Under the pieces are notes generated by a model. The model did not search any database and had not been told where the DNA came from. It saw only the letters and a program-made list of their open reading frames with translations. The position numbers and the translations under genes are program-made. From the NCBI GenBank assembly GCA_002964805.2, contig PUDQ02000057.1, positions 868,001 through 932,000 on the forward strand: a stretch of DNA of 64,000 bases, written 5' to 3'. The first letter of the stretch is position 1. Every line of letters begins with the position of its first letter. Below are positions 1 to 13,500 of this stretch, in pieces. The DNA comes from Trametes villosa (lineage: Eukaryota; Basidiomycota; Agaricomycetes; Polyporales; Polyporaceae).

Positions 1-170
1 CCGCCTATCCAATCTATCTAGTGGTGGGGTAACGCTGGAGGGATGGAGGTGTCAAGGAAGAGCGCTCTAATGCAAGGTGTCGTGAGATCATAAGGCGCGT
101 AGAGTCGTGAGCCAGAAATTGCGTCAAGGGAAGGGGACGTGTGTAGGAGACACCGTTCGTAACGGCGGTA
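1..170. other. window edge, no gene seen
   Basis: Sequence downstream of the stop codon of the MFS permease. It probably holds that gene's 3' UTR. No open frame or repeat was recognised. Confidence 0.5.
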
Positions 171-2331
171 TCAGTATACCGCGAATATTTTGGGCTCGCG
201 CTTCAGGCGCGCTGCGCGCCAAAGATACAAGTCAGGTCGCTGTCCACGCTCAGCGATGCTGGTTGCAATTGCACGTACCGTAGAGGAGGACTGTGGCACC
301 GATGATCTGCAGCCCGCCAGAGTAACATGAAACTGCGGTCCAGTTCCCGCCTGTTGCACTGAGGATTGCGCCGCCAAGAGGAGCACCAGCGGAGTTTCCT
401 GATAGATCTACTGTAAGCCTCTACTGGATAGGAGGAAGAGGAGACACAAACCGGGTAGGTTGAAGAGCAGTGTTAGTCCCGACAGGCCGGCAAGCCTGCC
501 AGAGCCCCAGAGCTGTGCAGCGACGGCTGGCGAGAGGGACAGGAAGCAACCGCAAACAAACCCATACATGATCGCGAACGCCATCTGCCGCGCAATACAT
601 TAGCATGAGTGCACCTTTCAGGGTAGAGGGCAAGAGCGGGGAATAAGCGGCATATGAACAACACGCACGATGCCTGCATATGTTGAGACGAAAGTCCAGA
701 CGAGAAGCTGAGTGAGTCCAGAGAGCATGATGACCGTCCACAGGGCATTCACAGGTCCGACGCGGTCCGCGAGGAAGCCGATGAGCGTGCGCCCCATCGC
801 CGCAGAGAAGTTGAGCATCGTCACTGGGAGTGCTGCGAGCTGTCCGAGACCCCGCGATTAGCCTTGCTGGGCTCTACTAGACAGAATGGAAGATGTACCG
901 TGTCCGACAAATCAGGAATCTTCTCCTTCGCGAACGTCGGGAGGAAGAACACGGGGGAGAGGTATCCGCTACCGTCGGAAGGATGAGGTAGTCAGTACGG
1001 GATCGGCGTATAGGCATCGATGACGCCTACAAGACGGTGAAGAAGAAGCATCCACCGAGACTCCAGAAGACGGGGTCGCTGAAGAACGAGCGGTCGATCC
1101 AGATAATCTTCTTCCGCTCCGTCGCTCGTCGCCGCTCGGAAATCATAAACCACGCCGCGAAGAGGAGCACGCCATCGAGCGCGGTGTAAATCGCGAACGA
1201 CTTCTTCATCCCGACGGCGGTGAGCAGCTGCCGGAAGAGCAGGGAAGACACCGCGCCGCCTGTGCATGGGATTGTTTGAGCATACGGCGGCTGGCGAAGT
1301 AGACAATGTGCTTACCGAGGGAACTGCCGGCAACGACGATGCCCGTCGTGAGTCCGCGAAGTCTGAGGAACCATTGTGCGGGAAGGGCGACCTGCACCCC
1401 GGGGTCGGCAATAAGAAGCAGCGATAGCTCAGACGACAGGTGGCACGTACAATAAGGGGATAAACCAGTGCACCCGAGACTCCTTGCAGTACGCCCTAGG
1501 GGAGGCAGTTAGCGTCAACGAACGAGACAATATCCGCGATGCTCACCATGATTACGAAGAAATGCCACAGCTGCGTGGCGAACACGCTCAGAAGCATGCT
1601 CAGCGTCCATAGGAAGCCTCCGGCTGCAAGGAAGGGCTGGCCACATGTTATGCGCGCTGCTTGCAACCGGCTACGTAACAAAAACATACCTTATAGCCGC
1701 TGCGAAGGAAAGTCAGCGGAACGGGTCAGCGACGGAACCGCGTACGTAACACTCACTAGCGGTCCGCCAGTTTTCCTGGGATGACGCTCAACAAGGTCAT
1801 GAACTGTGCAGCGAGGTGATCATGAGCCACGTTCCCTATTCAATACGATGGGTCGCGGACGTACCATGCCAGACATGCTCCCCAGCGTGCTCAGTACAGA
1901 CTCCGATGCGTCAGGGAATACGTTCTCTTTGAAGTATTCCTCTGTCACGCCCCAGACCTGATCCAATGTGAGTACGCCACGAGGGAGGACGCGAGACGAT
2001 CGGGCAGAGTCCGCTGCTCACAAGCCTTCCCCAGGAACCGACGGCACGCGACAAGTAGGTCGCAAGCAGGGCGTGTAATGTTGAATGACTATGACTCAGC
2101 ATGCAGAGACACGAGAACATACCCCCATCCGACCGTTGCAGCGGAGAAGATCACGCAACCGAAGATGACGAGCCACCCACGTCCTCCGTCCGGGGGCAGG
2201 TCGACCTCCTCGATGGCGGGGACGCCTTTTTCGTACACCGACGGCGCGGCGGAGCGGGCCTCCGCGTACTTGAAGGCCTTTTCGTCGTCGCAGACATCGA
2301 CGTGTGTCTTGTCCGATCGGGGAGTGTCCAT
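171..2331 (-). CDS. MFS permease, monocarboxylate-transporter (MCT) family
   Basis: Predicted 12-helix plasma-membrane carrier of the fungal monocarboxylate-permease-like MFS branch; the substrate cannot be told from sequence. The start ATG is at 2331. The acidic N-terminus runs into LPPDGGRGWLV, the conserved entry to helix 1 of MCT proteins. Later pieces include KLADRYGYK (the loop 2-3 motif), a helix ending in FATQLWHFFVIM, GVLQGVSGALVYPLI, LTTGIVVAGSSLG, a charged central loop (SERRRATERKK), GRTLIGFLADRVG and a C-terminal helix before RLKREPKIFAVY and the stop at 171. At least ten short introns with good GT-AG ends are needed. The junction between exon 1 (ending near 2090, TVGWG) and the next exon (starting about 1968, VWGVTEEYF) does not close in phase with the best-looking donor. 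Either I misplaced that splice site or the copy is damaged there. The other junctions read cleanly. Confidence 0.8.
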
Positions 2332-3735
2332 GGCGAGGCAAGACAGGAGCAGAGATCTAGTAGGGAGGGGAGGGGCGACCGCACACCGGGAGTTCTATGC
2401 AGCGAAGGGGACCTTACCCCACATTCTTATACCATCCGCATCTAATCCGCGCTGTCTTCTCCAGAAGCCCATGACTCGGGGAGATGGCCCCTCGCGGCCT
2501 GGACCCACTGGGCGGCCGCTGCATGTTCGCGCCACGGATACTACACAGTGATCTTGACGTCAATCACCGGCGCCGCGACAAGTACTGAACATACCAAGTA
2601 CGCCCCGTGGTACGAGGATATTGTCGCGCCAGTCAGCTGCAAGGGCGCATGTGTCCCTCGCAGCGCGGGCCGGGGCGCGTGCAGACTGTTCGATCGAGCA
2701 GGCGGCATGCGCAGCGGGGAATCGGCAAGAGTGCGATCCACGCTTCTGCGGTTCGCAGAAGGCTGTAAAAGCGACCGCGGATGTTGTATGTAAAAGGTTC
2801 TTTTGCATGATCGGCGCGTGCGCCGACCACCTCACTGGTAGCTCGAGGCCCCGAGCGTGGCCAAAGAGCGAGCTCGGAAGCTGCGAATCGTAAATTAGTC
2901 GTACTGGAGTGATGCAGCGCAGACGTCTTCCCGACTGCAGTGCAAGTGGTGGTTATCTGGCAAGCTCTGCGATAGGTGGAACGTAGCTTATTGGCTGGTG
3001 GCGGACTTTCGGCCCGGGCGGACTATTTGCGGGTTCCCGAGTCCGAGTCGTCCGTATCGTGAATCCGCTGCCAAGCGCGTTTTCTGCCAGTGATATCTGG
3101 TTTCAAAGGTGTATTCTAGCAGCGGTAAATCCTAGTACCAACCGCCCGCAGAACATATGTAGGAAGACCACCGACACTTACCGGACATCGCGGTCCTCAC
3201 TTGAGGCGAGCAGTCTGCAGCTGATGGGTTCAGCCCCAGTACTACCTTGCGGGAAATAGTACGATGGGCTGTCTGGGTAAACCCGAGGTAGAAGACAAGT
3301 AGGCCTGATGTGAACCTTACGCTCATCGGCTGCTAAGTATTCCAAGTAGGAAGTCACTCCGCGCTGCCGCGCCATAGCCTGTAGGCGTGTCAATACCATA
3401 TCATATTGGAAGTGCTATACTGCAAAGCTCACCATCACACATCCGCCCCTCCGCGGACATAGGGCTCCCACCGGACCCGCCCGAGAAGAGTGCCTGCTTT
3501 ACAGCCCGATGATCATCGCTGTAAGGTGCTGCCGATTCCCGATTCTCTAGAGAGCGGGGTCCCGCACTCGAGCTTCGGTCCGTTCGTCAGTCTATATCCA
3601 ATTCGATACTAGTTCACAATAAGGTAGGTCGCCAAAGATACTCGGACTCTCGCGAGCCCCGCCCAATCCTCTCGTCCTCCGCGGAGCGTCGCCCGCGCCG
3701 CGTAGGGATGGCGGACGAATCCAGCGAGGAAGCGG
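2332..3735. other. intergenic: MFS permease promoter side and Nhx1 3' side
   Basis: About 1.4 kb between two minus-strand genes. All frames are short and none resembles a protein I know. It should contain the MFS permease promoter (right of 2331) and the Nhx1 3' UTR (left of 3736). No repeat or RNA gene was recognised. Confidence 0.5.
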
Positions 3736-6246
3736 TCAAGACACCCGGTCCCGCGGCTGGTTCTCGCTGTCCCTCCTGAGCATCGGGCTCGCCAGCCCCC
3801 GCTCCGTCCGACTCTCGTCCATCACCCCAGGCGTAGGCGGGAACGGGTGCGCCGACCCTGGTCCGCCGCCCAAACCCGCGCTGTTATGCCCTAGACCGCC
3901 GCGGGTGAGGTCAACCTCCGGCCGCCCGTCGTCGAGTTCGTCGTCCGTCTCGGCTGGGGTGCCCATCCTACTCGGACTGCCGCTGAGATTCGGCGAGGCC
4001 CCGGTGGACCTGCGCGCCTTGCGTGCGTGGAATGAACGGCTTGCGGTGGCGTTCGAGAAGATGGGGAGGAGGTAGCGCTCGTCGAGCGTCTGGAACCACT
4101 TATTCTCCTCCCCTAACGGGGTTCGAGGTGCGTCGCGCGATTTGCGGCGTGCGGAGGAGGGGCCTTCACCCATCGTCGTAGTTGCCAGGGGAAGCACCTC
4201 GCCGCCGTCGGAGTCGTACTCCTCGGTTGGTGATGAGGCGGCGGAGAAGATGGTGTTATTTGCAAGGCCGAGGTTTTGCGCTTGGTGGTTGTAGGTTAGG
4301 GGCTCGTCGAAGACTGCGCTCGTCCTCCTGCTTCCGCGTCCCTGCTCCGCTCCAAAGTAGGCGTCCTCGTCCGCGTAGCGCGACCAGCGTCCGGCGCGGC
4401 GGAAGAACTGATTCCTCACGTCTCCCTCTTCGTCGCTGCTGCTCGCCTCGTCGTCTTCAACACCCGTCCGGATCCCAAGTACCTCGAGCATGCGCGCCGT
4501 CGTCCCGCCGAAGACAATCACGGTCAGCACCACGACCACGAGCACAGTCGTCCTCATGGATTGCGCGTTGTCGCCCTTGAAGCCTGCCGCAAGCGCGACG
4601 CCGACCGCACCGCGCAGCCCCGCCCAAAAGAGCATCATCTGGTACGAATGCGGGAGCTCCTCCTGCCTCTGTCCGCGGGCGTGTCGGTGGAAGAAGTTGA
4701 TCGCCTCGGAGAGCGGGAAGACCGCAGCGTAACGCGTGAAGACGACCGCGACCGTGGTGACCAGGATGAACAGGGGCTTGAAGTAGCTTGTCACCTTCGC
4801 GGAGGACGGCGGGCTCGTGAAGAGCGAAAGCCCGAGGTAGATGAAGATGAAGTTCTCCGAGAGCTGCGCGAGCGTGGCGAAGATGTACTTGGTCGCGCGT
4901 TGGGTGCGCCGCGACATCGTGTGGTAGGCGTAGTGCTTCAGCGTGATGCCGCAGAATAGGAGCGAGACGATTCCGGACATGGAGAGGCCGTTTGAGAAGA
5001 AATAGCAGGTGTATGCACTGAGAGCGACGAGGCACGTTTCGATCGAGGGATATAGGGAAAGCGAGGAGTGCTTGAGGACGAGGGACATAGCAAGCCCGAA
5101 GGCGACGCCGAGTGCCATAGAGCCGCCGAAAGAGAGCAAGAAGATGCCAATTCCGTGGAATATGTGGGTGACCGTGAAGTCCGACCCATGGAATTGAGAC
5201 AACGTCCTACGTCGCAACTGAGTATATGCGGCGAGATGCAAACAGGACTGTTTGCTACTTACTCGTACATAACGATACTGACAGCATCGTTCAGCAAGGA
5301 CTCTCCGAAGATGATTGTATAGAGCTTCGGGTCGACCTTGTACTGGTTGAATATAGCCAGGATGGTCACAGGGTCCGTAGCAGAGAGCGTGGACCCGAAA
5401 ATCAAGCACTCTATGAGTGTGAATCCCAGGGATTCCAATCCCAGTGACGACCATATGAAGACTATGACACTGCACTGCGTGTGATGAGTGCTGTCAATGG
5501 GAAGAGGCGGGTGGAGACTCGTACCCGACTCCCACAGCGGAGATGAACGTCCCGAAGAACGCGAACATGAGGATCGAACCAAAGTTACGGAAGAAGTTTT
5601 CTTGCTTGAGTTCGTAACCCGACGCGAGGATGATGGGTGGTAGGAGCAGGTTGAAGAATAGCGTGTGCCTGAACGTCTAGCACATTCAACAGTTTAGTCG
5701 CGGTATACGAGCAGCTACGACATCCACAATGAATAACAGGATCGCCAAGCCGTTCTCCGTGCGCCAGCTGCCATATGCCTTGGCAGCAAGACTTTCTGCT
5801 CTGTGAAGGCCGCAACCTCTCGAGACGCGGCAATATCCCGGACCAACCGGAGAGGAGCACCAATCTACACAGCAAGCACGCTTGAAGCATAACGATCCAC
5901 TAGCGAGGTACGCGTTCGCGATGCCATAATGAATCCCTTCGCACAGCACGACCGCAACGAACGACGAGTACCTGACACTCACCAGCATGTCCCGTATCAT
6001 AGTCCCTGGCGCTAGCCTGACCACCAAGCCTACGAACGAGCCCGCGAAGATGGCCACCAGCGTTTCATGGATAGCACGTATGCGCTTGATTTGAAGGTAG
6101 TACGACGTCCAGAGCGAGAGAATCAGGAGCGCGCAGACGAGGAAGAGCGACCAGGACGAGTAGTACTCCTCGTCCTCCGGAATCGGGGTGTCGGTCGGCG
6201 CGGCGGGTGCCGCAGCGAATACGGCCGCGGGGAACGTCGAGGACAT
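3736..6246 (-). CDS. NHX1: endosomal/prevacuolar Na+(K+)/H+ exchanger, Nhx1 type
   Basis: CPA1-family cation/proton antiporter of about 695 residues, expected in late endosome/vacuole membranes to exchange lumenal H+ for cytosolic Na+/K+. The start ATG is at 6246; the longer frame upstream of it opens only with TTG. Exons join to give [20 protein letters not shown], then after a roughly 306-nt intron (5982-5677) [20 protein letters not shown], then [20 protein letters not shown] and the signature [13 protein letters not shown] with its ion-binding Asn-Asp pair. The last exon (from about 5206) carries the remaining helices, including [33 protein letters not shown] and [17 protein letters not shown]. 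It ends in a hydrophilic Ser/Pro/Gly-rich tail of about 230 residues after GIRTG. This matches the yeast Nhx1/NHE6-9 branch rather than plasma-membrane exchangers. The tail is long and probably disordered and regulatory. Confidence 0.93.
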
Positions 6247-7603
6247 GATGGCGGCCTGGCCGGGAGAGCGAGGCAGCGAGCTGGATGCAGTCAAGCAGCA
6301 GCTGGTGTGGTGGTGGCAGGCAACAGAGAGACGGCTGCGTACGGCGCCAGCTGCACTGCGCGCTTTGCTCTCATTCCGTCATCATCTCGCAGGATGGTCC
6401 GGCTATATGCGTCAAAACAGTACAACCTTCCTCGACGTTTCACCAGTACAACGGGTACACGGTGGTAGCGGCAGAGAGGGGTGGCTAGCAGACATGGCGG
6501 TCGGAATACAAGGAGAAGCACGTTGCATTCATTGGGCTGTTCGAATGTGACCCCCCTTGGCAGCAATTCAATCCGTTTTCCCGCCCACACGAACACCTAC
6601 AACACCAACTTGTAGCGTAGTATCCTGGTGAGGTTATACGAGGACCCTAGCATAGTTTCACAAGCCCCACCCAGCCCGAACGAGCACTCGACCATTGAAG
6701 GCCATCTCGTATGGTCGGCCGCGCATGCCATTCCCGCAGCAGTACCAGTGGATTCATCCAGAATACCCAACCCCGAGTAGAGGTATGCGATGATTACGGA
6801 AGGCAATAAATAATCATGTCATGTCGTATCATGCTGAGTGCTACACTGCAACGATGTGAGGAAGCGAGGTTGGCATCAGGAGCGGGGTCGTTTCAGCACT
6901 ACTAGGTAGGGTGTACTGGTAAGTATCGGGGGTAGGCTCGAAGTATCATGATGTAGTACAGTGAGGGATTGTTTGGTGCACTCGAAAAGACAGGTTGGTG
7001 AATGACGAAGCAGCATATGCGCCCAAGAAGCCAAGGATAGAACCAAAGACCGAAAAAGAGTGAGGAGAGATTGGGCGAGTGGACAGCTTGAGACTAGGGG
7101 GCCGGAGGAAGGAACTGATGTCTTCGTAATGCCACGTCCGAGCGTGATTCAGCGTTCGTTGTGGGGACTACGCGGTGCTGCGTGCTGGGAAGGTATCACG
7201 AAGCGGGAGTGGGAGAGCAGTATGGAGTGATGCAGCGCGCGACGGCGCTCCGATGCGATGTAGCACACTTCCGGGCCAGGGACAATGCGGGGAGGAAGGG
7301 CTTCCTGGAGCAGATAGGCAGGAGATGGAGACGTTGACTTGGACTTCGATTGAATAGATAGCCAGGACAGCGCAGGGCCGCATAAATACGAGACGACGAG
7401 CAACTTGACGAGCACAGCGAGCGAGCGAACGCATCTACAAAGCAACAACAAGCACATGAGACGAGCAGCCAGCACCAAACGAGCAGACAGACCAACCGAG
7501 CGAGATCGCGCCACGCCCCTGCTCCCCGCGATAAATACGCAACGCACCATCCGTGTCGCGCTGCGTCTGCGTCTGCATCCGGGACCCGGTCGCGCGGCGG
7601 CGC
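6247..7603. other. intergenic: Nhx1 promoter and 3' flank of next gene
   Basis: About 1.36 kb between two minus-strand genes. The right part (7380-7500) is rich in GAGC/GAACG-like purine-rich short repeats and probably includes the 3' UTR of the 7604 gene. No coding exon with plausible splicing was found. Confidence 0.5.
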
Positions 7604-10576
7604 TCATCCGCGAAGCAGCCACCCGTCGCCCTTCCTGCGATCCCGTCCGACGCCGCCGAAGCCCTCGCGGACGACGAGCCACAGCCCCGTGCTCGACACG
7701 ATGTCCTTGATCTCCTCCGCGCTGAGCATCAGGCCCTCCGCCGCGCCCGCGCCTCCGTGCTCGCGCGCGCCGCCAAACAAGTTCTTCATCCCCGAGCCCG
7801 AGTGCTTCCCATTGGCGCCGCCCGCGAATCCGTTCCCGCTCCCGTTCCCGTGCCCCGCGTGTTCGCCGGAGGACGTCGCGGGGCGCGCGACGCCTGCGGG
7901 CGTGATCACGCGCTTGCGCACGTTCATGTGCTCGATCTCGACGTCTGGGAGCGGGAAGGGTACCTTGAGGAGCGCGACAACCTTCGGGTGATGAGGGGTG
8001 GGAACGACGCCCGCGACCTTGACGCGGACGGTGCTCGAGCCAGGGCCGCCAGGGGTAGCGCCCGCTGGGGGCAGAGGAGACCCGGGTGGGGGGAGACGCG
8101 AAGGGGAGAGGCGGCGGACGACGAGCGTGCACGTCCACGGCGTCTCCGAGTCCTCGGGATCGCTCTCGTCGCCCGCATCCTCGGTCGTCGACGGCGACCC
8201 TTTGGGGTGATCCTCGTCCGACGCGGCCGTAGTCGTGCTAGCGTGCGGCGAGGTGGAACGCCGCGAGTCGATAGAGCGGCGCACGGCGGGCGGTGCCTCA
8301 GCGGCCGAGGCGGACGCCACCCGTTTCTTCGACTGCGGGGGATCGGAAACGAGCACCTGCTGGCCCTGCTGATGCAGGGAAGTCTGGGACTGTGCTGCAG
8401 AGGACAGCGCGAGGCTGTGGCGTTTCGAGCGCGTGCGCTCGGCGCCGTCATCTGCGGTGTCGCGCCGCGATCGGCGCTTCTTGCCGCTCTTGCCCCGCGT
8501 CCACTCAAAGCGGACCTCGACGAGGCTCTCGATCGCAGTGGGTGGTGGTACGGCGCCGCGCGCGTCGTTGAACTTGCCCTTGACGCCGCTCAGGAGCGAG
8601 TCTGGAGTCCCCTTCAGCCATTTCCGTACGACCCATACGTACTTCGTCGGGCGGCCCCGTGGAGGGTTCGTAGGCGAACTAAGAGTTGGCTGGATACCGA
8701 GTACCGGCGGTTGGAGGACGACTTCGCGCGCGCTGGGTAACGGCGCCTCCGAGCCGGATGCAGAGGGAGTGTGGCCCGGAACGCTCAGAGAGTTTCCGAG
8801 AAGGAGTGATGACCGCCGAGATACCCGCGAGTTATCAGCGGAGGAAGATGGAATGGGCGTGGTAGGTTGGGCAGGTGAGGGAGGTTGGGCGCTGATGGGT
8901 GGTAGGGGCGATGGCGGGAATGTGGGCGAAGGCAGGGGAGACGAATCGCCTCGACGCTTGAACAGCTTGCCGAAGAACTTCTTCGCGCCTGGCGTATTCC
9001 TGGGCGTCGAGGGCGAGGGTGCCGCAGAGATCGGAGTGGGAGTCACAGGGGCAGGGGTATGGGGGTATTCGGACGTCCCATCTGAAGTTAGCGACAGAGC
9101 GGAGGATGTCGGGGTGTGGGGAGGTTCTGGCGTCATATGTCGGTGGGCGACATCAACGCTCGCACGCGGAAGGTGTTCATCAGGTAGAGAAGAAGCCCGG
9201 GCACTCGGGGAGTTCCCAGGAATGGGTACGGGGTTGCCGCCCTCACCCCATACCTCGACGGGCTCGAGAACGGCGAGGCCAATGACCTCGAGTCCGCGCT
9301 TCTGGAATTTTGCGACCTTGGCGTCGGTGCCGGCGTCGACGATGACATTCGTAAGTACGTTGTGCGCTTGGAGGTTGTAGAGAGGGATGATCATCCGCCG
9401 GCCGGATGAGGTCGTTGATGAGGAAGCCATGGAAGAGACCGATGTGGAAGAATATGATGAATACATAGAAACGTCGGAACGGTTGGAGCTTGTGCGTGTG
9501 AGTTGCACGTCCGAAGCCCCGTCTTCCTCGGGGCCAACCGACGAGTCCCTTGAGCGTCGGCCGCTGTTCGACCGGTTGACATCGCGGTTGCTCGGAGGAA
9601 CCAGTTGGACTTGGAGGTTCAAGGGATGGTTGCTTTTTGAAGGTGGCGGACGAACGACGATGAATGACTGTGAACGGGGTCAGAAATTGCACATAGCTCC
9701 TGAAAGCGTCCGATAGTAGATGGCGTATGTGAGGCAAAAGCCAAGCACATGCAGTGCGAATGATGATCAGAGCCGTGGCAAACCCCCGTGTATCGTGCCG
9801 GGTCGACACCAAAGCTTTGACCCGGTGCGATGCACCTACGAAACGCATACCCAAAGGCGGACAGATGTGACAAGCACAGCAACTGGACAACAGTTTGATG
9901 AGATCTGTCGCTCGCATCGCGTCGAGCGTGTATGTGCCTGGTACCCCGCCATGCTTGCAGGACTGAGCAATGTCATGGTAGAGCATAGGGAAAGATGCAC
10001 AGCGAGCTGGTAGACATAAGGATAGACTGGCAGAAATGCAAGAGGACATGTGGGCAAGACCGAGGCAGAACGAGCGTCGACCGAGCCCCCATGACTATTG
10101 CACTCCACTGACGCGCCGAACCGTCGGTGACCATCCGTTCGTGCTCGGAGGCAGGCAGGCCAAACACTAGTCCAGCGCAGAACTATGCCCTTTGCAACAT
10201 GAAACACGTCTCTAAGATGTGCGATGGGGGGAGCGCGTCTGGTTGGTATGCGCAGCGTCAAGGATCGTTCCCATAGCTCCGATCCCGCAGACTGCACCAT
10301 CGCTGGCCCCCACCGCACACCCAAGAGACTGCATGCAGGACCCAGCAACGCCAACGTTCGTTCGCGCTGCACAAGGTAGGAAAAGAAGACGGAAGTACAG
10401 CAACGTACCTCGTTCGACCGCTCCTTCTTCTTCTTGGCACCATGCTCGTCTGCACCCATGTCTGACTCCTTGGTCGGCGAAGCGGTAAGTTGTGCTTGCG
10501 GTTCTGAGGAGGGCGGGGACTTGTCGTTGCCTATCTGTAGCGCAGCCGGGAGAAAGGAGGAAATTGAGGATAGCAT
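7604..10576 (-). CDS. conserved basidiomycete protein of unknown function, two exons
   Basis: Predicted 743 residues. Exon 1 (10576-10409) starts MLSSISSFLPAALQIGN and ends KKKERSNE. A 741-nt intron (10408-9668), long for this genome, joins in phase to SFIVVRPPPSKSNHPLNLQV and a single large exon to the stop at 7604. Blocks that look constrained are FIVVRPPP..NHPLNLQVQLVPP, then IIPLYNLQAHNVLTNVIVDAGTDAKVAKFQKRG followed by LEVIGLAVLEPVEVW, then TKYVWVVRKWLKG with VEVRFEWTRGK, then WTCTLVVRR, and near the C-terminus EEIKDIVSSTGLWLVVREGFGG. They are separated by long Ser/Pro/Thr-rich low-complexity stretches. There is no membrane segment and no catalytic motif I recognise. The mix of short hydrophobic blocks and long disordered linkers suggests a scaffold or regulatory protein, but this is inference. 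A long open frame on the opposite strand here is a GC-skew shadow. Confidence 0.8.
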
Positions 10577-13500
10577 CGGAATCAGATGAGATGGAAGTAG
10601 AGGTATAAGAGGAGGTGGAGGTGTAGCCGCTCGTTTAGCTTCACTCCCTTTCTCTTTCTGGGTGCGTCATTACACGCGCCAAGCCGCCCGACGGATTTAG
10701 TAAACCCGGTTAGCTCATCGCCTCCGCGCCTCCTCTTCCGCGCCTATCTCCCGTTCTCACCTGGGCCGCATCCGCAGCCCGCCCACCTCTCGCCGTCCTC
10801 CCCTCCACCGCAGCCGCCGCGTACGATTGATATTCAGATCCTCGAAACCTGCGCAATTCGCAGCGCCTGCCTCAATGAGGATCGCCCGCTTGTATCAGAC
10901 GTACAATACAATTTTCTGACCGTTGCCAAACGCGCCCGACGTACGCAGACCCTCGGCAACCCGGCCCCTGTGCGACCATCCTCACCACCCCTCGCGCCTC
11001 CTGACAGCATATCATGTTGACATATCCGATCGCCGCTGACTCTCTGCGGCCCCGCCGACGCGCAATCGCTCAATTCCTCCTCGATGAACTGCTCGCGCTG
11101 GGCCGAGGTGCACGTCCTTGCCGGCGGCCGCACCACAGAGGTCGGACGCGATCGCAAGGGCGATAATCATATCCGCCCTCTTCTCCTCCAGGCTCCCGGA
11201 CCTCACAAGTCCGGGGGAACCATTCGGTCGGACCGAGAGCGTTCAGGATGTGGTTTGTCGCGCGTTTGAGTCAGCTCGGGCCGAGCGTGCATGTACTGAG
11301 ACCCCCTCGTTCCTTTAGAGTCGTGGAGGGCGGCGCGCATGCGACTGAGGTCGTATACGGGTCTTGTCGCCCTGCGGAGGACACGATTTCCGGAAATTGT
11401 GGCGCAGAGGGAAGCAGCAGTGCCTCCCCCTGTGTTTACCTCCGATAGGACCCTGTGCGATTGTTCGCGGCAAGTTCTGCACCAACCGTAGGCTTTGGTG
11501 TTTGCGGTGCTGAGTGCTCGCGCAACATTAACCGATAACCGAAAATGAATTGCAGTCCTTCGACCCGGAACCCTTGGACCTACAGCATCGCCGGAACCTC
11601 CCCCGGGCCCGCCGCCCGGATGCTGAGTCCGGGTGTCAAAACTCCCACCGCTCGGACCGCCCGTCCACATCGGAGGCGGACGGTAGCGTCGGGCTCGGAG
11701 GTAGGGCCGGCTGTACGTACCTGGCGGATGGGCCGAGGTCCCCATAGGTGGAGGCTACCTTCCAGACCGCGCCTGAAGAATTAACGGGATGCTATAGGAT
11801 GCCGCGCTCGAGCACAGCCACTTTGTACGATCCACACCGGCTTTGGCGAGGCGGCTATACCCGGAGAGCATCTTTTGAGTGCCGTATCGTACTCGTACCT
11901 AGACCCTGCACAATCACAAGTGTCGAGAAGGCGAATACAACGATAGAGTTTCCGGTGGACGACGGAGCGGCGTGGATCGCGCCCATCCGACGTACTCGTG
12001 GTGGTAGACATCAAAACGTTGTGGGCGGGTCAGCGCGCCTGTGCTGTGGCACACATCGCCGGGTGCTGACCGGTGTTGCATTCTGCAAGGGCTGCGCCAC
12101 ATCGATGATCCCAATGTCGGAGCGCACCGTGTCGAGGTGTGGTCAGGAGGCCGTAACTCAACCGTAGCTGCAACATCGCGCAGCTCGGCGAAGTGAGATT
12201 ATGGGCACTCAATCAAACGCCACGGCGGGACAAGTCGGAGGGGTCTCGCGATTCGCAGCGAGTCTTTGCGCAGACTTGGAAGCGCAGCCCGATGTATTGA
12301 GCGACTCCCAGGCATACGAGCAGCCAATTGACGGCGCTGCGTGCGCGGGACGTAACTACTGCACCGTGATTCCTTCGTTCGCGAACGGCGCAAGGGGCTC
12401 GTGCGAGAGGCCGGCGACGGCATTCTAGCAGGTGAGATTCGACACCGGCAATTAGTGCTAAATAACCCAAAGTGCAACACAACGGCAGGGGGGAAATCGG
12501 GATGCTCGGGCTTGGAACCGGCGATGTGCAACCAGGGCGGTAGAAGTTTGCGGATCTGTCTCGAGTCGTAAGACTTCGGGCGCAATGAGCAGGCATCCTG
12601 GATAGGCGAAACGGAGGTGCAAGGCTTACTGTACGCACTAAGGCACGTCGTGTAACATGCATGGGACCACTTGCGACATAGCGGCGCTACGCCGGTGCCA
12701 TGCATGTCAAATGAGAACCACTTTAGCGGCTGCGCATGTCTTTAGTCCATGCTCACCTCGGCTGCGGGGCAGCACGGTGGTGTGAGCTACTGGCGGGCGG
12801 ACCGCAGCGCAGCACATAGGACACGCCACGAGGTACCCCCACGGGGTATTCGCGTAGCAGCGTCCTATGGTCCACGACCGCCTATTCTTCCCACTTGAAG
12901 TAGAACAGCAGGGACAATTCCACCGCGGGAAGATACCCGGGAGAAATAGGCCACGGTTGACCGATAACGTGGCGCTACTCTGAGCAAGCCCCGTCCCGTC
13001 ACCTACAATGAAATACGAAGGCGCAGCCTGATTTGACATGTATGAGACAACAAGGAGGAAGCGCAATTCGACGTCACCACTCATCTATCGCCGTAGTGGC
13101 GACTTGTAGTTGGGAGCCCGTCTAATTTTCTCACAAGAAGCGGAACTACAGGCGCGGTAGTCCCGCGGCAGACGCACACCCGGGGTAAAGAAGTCGCAGC
13201 CTGCCGGTGGTGAAGGGCTACTCCGAGCAAGCCTCGTGGTAGTTTGCTGCGTCGCCTACAAGAAACTAAGAACGCGCAGCCTAGTTTGACATGTATGAGA
13301 CGACAAGGATGAACCGCAGTTCGACATCACCACTCACCTCGTGCAACCTCTCGGCGCGAATCCTTGGTCGGTCGTTCATCTCACGAACCGCAGCCCAGTG
13401 CGCAGACTTTGCGTGCTCGAGCGTGCTGCTCGACAGAGGCGCAGTCCGAAGGAACGTCCCCAGAAAGCCGGATGGCATACCGGACGACATCCAGTTCTCA

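Noticed and set aside
7553..8740. 395-residue plus-strand open frame
   Set aside because: It is antisense to the large exon of the 7604-10576 gene, and its composition is typical of GC-skew shadow frames.
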